Source: a virus. Taken from it: 29,375 bases of DNA. Under the pieces are notes generated by a model. The model saw only the letters and a list, made by a program, of their open reading frames with translations. It searched no databases and was not told the origin of the DNA. Location of the stretch: positions 1 through 29,375 of the IMG/VR virus record IMGVR_UViG_3300030419_004218. One strand, written 5' to 3'. This document shows, piece by piece, positions 28,839 through 29,375 of this stretch. Each line of letters begins with the position of its first letter. The first letter of the stretch is position 1. The position numbers and the translations under genes were made by a program.

Positions 28839-29375
28839 TTGTCCCGAAATCAAGACCGCCTTGGAGGCGTTCACCAGAGAGATACAAGCCCCCCGCCGCA
28901 GGCAGGAGGGGGCTTTTCGTTCGTTGTGCCTACAGAGTTTGTAGATCTTCCATCACAGGGAAGATTTTATCCTGAAGGGCATCCACTACATAACAAAGAT
29001 ACTATTGAGATCAAGCAAATGACAACCAAAGAAGAAGATATTCTTACTTCAAGAAACCTTCTCAAAAAGGGTGTTGCCCTCGATAGACTAATTCAAAGCC
29101 TTATTGTTGATAAGTCTATCAACCCATCTACATTACTAGTTGGTGACAGAAATGCTATCATTATCTCAGCAAGAGTTTCTGGTTATGGAAACAAATATGA
29201 AACTAATGTAGATTGCCCAGCTTGCGAGACTAAACAAAAATATTCTTTTGATCTAAATTCTGCCAACATTGTTCATGGACAAACAAGAACAGATCTAGAG
29301 GCTACAGATAACGGTGACGGGACAATAACTTGTATCCTTCCACGCACAGAAGTAGAGGTTGTCGCTAAACTTCTT
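28839..29375 (+). CDS. Baseplate hub protein (T4 gp26 family-like), 5' part, cut by window end
   Basis: 179 codons are open to the window edge. The likely start is TTG 28839, with GAGAGGTG four bases upstream. An in-frame GTG about 96 bases later (VPTEFVDLPSQGRFYP) is the alternative. The protein has LPSQGRFYPEGHPLHN, then TIEIKQMTTKEEDILTSRNL, KKGVALDRLIQSLIVD, and a Cys pair in NVDCPACETKQKYSFDL, the layout of T4-type baseplate proteins of the gp26 / PF12322 kind (short tube-like start, helices, CxxC then a strand). The family call is from pattern memory. A terminator-like hairpin lies inside its N-terminal codons. It is the first baseplate gene after the tail tube. Confidence 0.68.
   Translation, partial: MSRNQDRLGGVHQRDTSPPPQAGGGFSFVVPTEFVDLPSQGRFYPEGHPLHNKDTIEIKQMTTKEEDILTSRNLLKKGVALDRLIQSLIVDKSINPSTLLVGDRNAIIISARVSGYGNKYETNVDCPACETKQKYSFDLNSANIVHGQTRTDLEATDNGDGTITCILPRTEVEVVAKLL
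28886..28917 (+). terminator. Terminator-like hairpin inside the 5' end of the baseplate gene
   Basis: Stem AAGCCCCC 28886-28893 with GGGGGCTT 28908-28915, inner GCC/GGC pairing in the loop, followed by TT. It encodes the odd PPPQAGGG stretch of the TTG-started frame. It is placed where the tube gene unit would be expected to end. Confidence 0.6.

Overview
The window is a late, virion-building segment of a T4-type tailed phage (contractile-tailed myovirus). Terminase, portal, prohead protease, scaffold, major capsid, neck, sheath and tube proteins can all be read from the translations. They diverge from T4 itself and resemble the distant ('far T4') marine relatives. A marine host is inferred from the style of the fibre and accessory proteins and from a phage-encoded ribosomal protein bS21; nothing in the window names the host. 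Every gene lies on the + strand, most genes abut or overlap by a few bases, and there is no gene-free stretch over 300 bases. I saw no tRNA, CRISPR array, insertion sequence or integrase.

Layout. (1) 1-1760: the 3' end of a small, possibly holin-like gene, a short protein with a recurring N-terminal peptide, an overlapping membrane/coiled-coil pair that looks like a lysis (spanin) cassette, and small unknowns including a Cys-rich zinc-ribbon-like protein. (2) 1763-7991: packaging and portal block: unknown protein, short motif protein, large terminase (gp17), portal (gp20), two unknowns in the place where T4 has the prohead-core genes 67/68, a small membrane protein and a 21-residue microORF, closed by a terminator. 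(3) 8012-10189: motif protein, prohead protease (gp21), a second motif protein, a further short protein and bS21. (4) 10191-18356: an insert of six fibre or surface-type genes and one small unknown between protease and scaffold. Four of the fibre-like proteins share one C-terminal domain, and one is a 783-residue protein built of nine repeats. (5) 18362-21537: scaffold (gp22) and major capsid protein (gp23). (6) 21544-22520: probable capsid-surface protein and a histone-H1-like Lys/Ala/Pro protein. (7) 22523-29375: neck proteins (gp13-like, gp14-like), sheath stabiliser (gp15-like), tail sheath (gp18), tail tube (gp19) and the start of a gp26-like baseplate protein cut by the window edge.

Two window-wide patterns stand out. 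First, the octamer ACTATTTA occurs on the + strand just upstream of seven gene blocks; at four junctions it starts 4-8 bases after the end of a terminator-type hairpin or its T-run. This suggests terminator-promoter punctuation dividing the module into late transcription units, with ACTATTTA as the candidate late promoter element. Second, four otherwise unrelated small proteins begin with nearly the same 16 residues (M-K-I/L-T-x-x-x-L-K-x-x-I-K-E-E), which contain an I-x-E site of the type cut by the T4 gp21 protease. The best hypothesis is a capsid-targeting and cleavage leader that sends a set of small cargo proteins into the prohead, analogous to the leader of T4 internal proteins.
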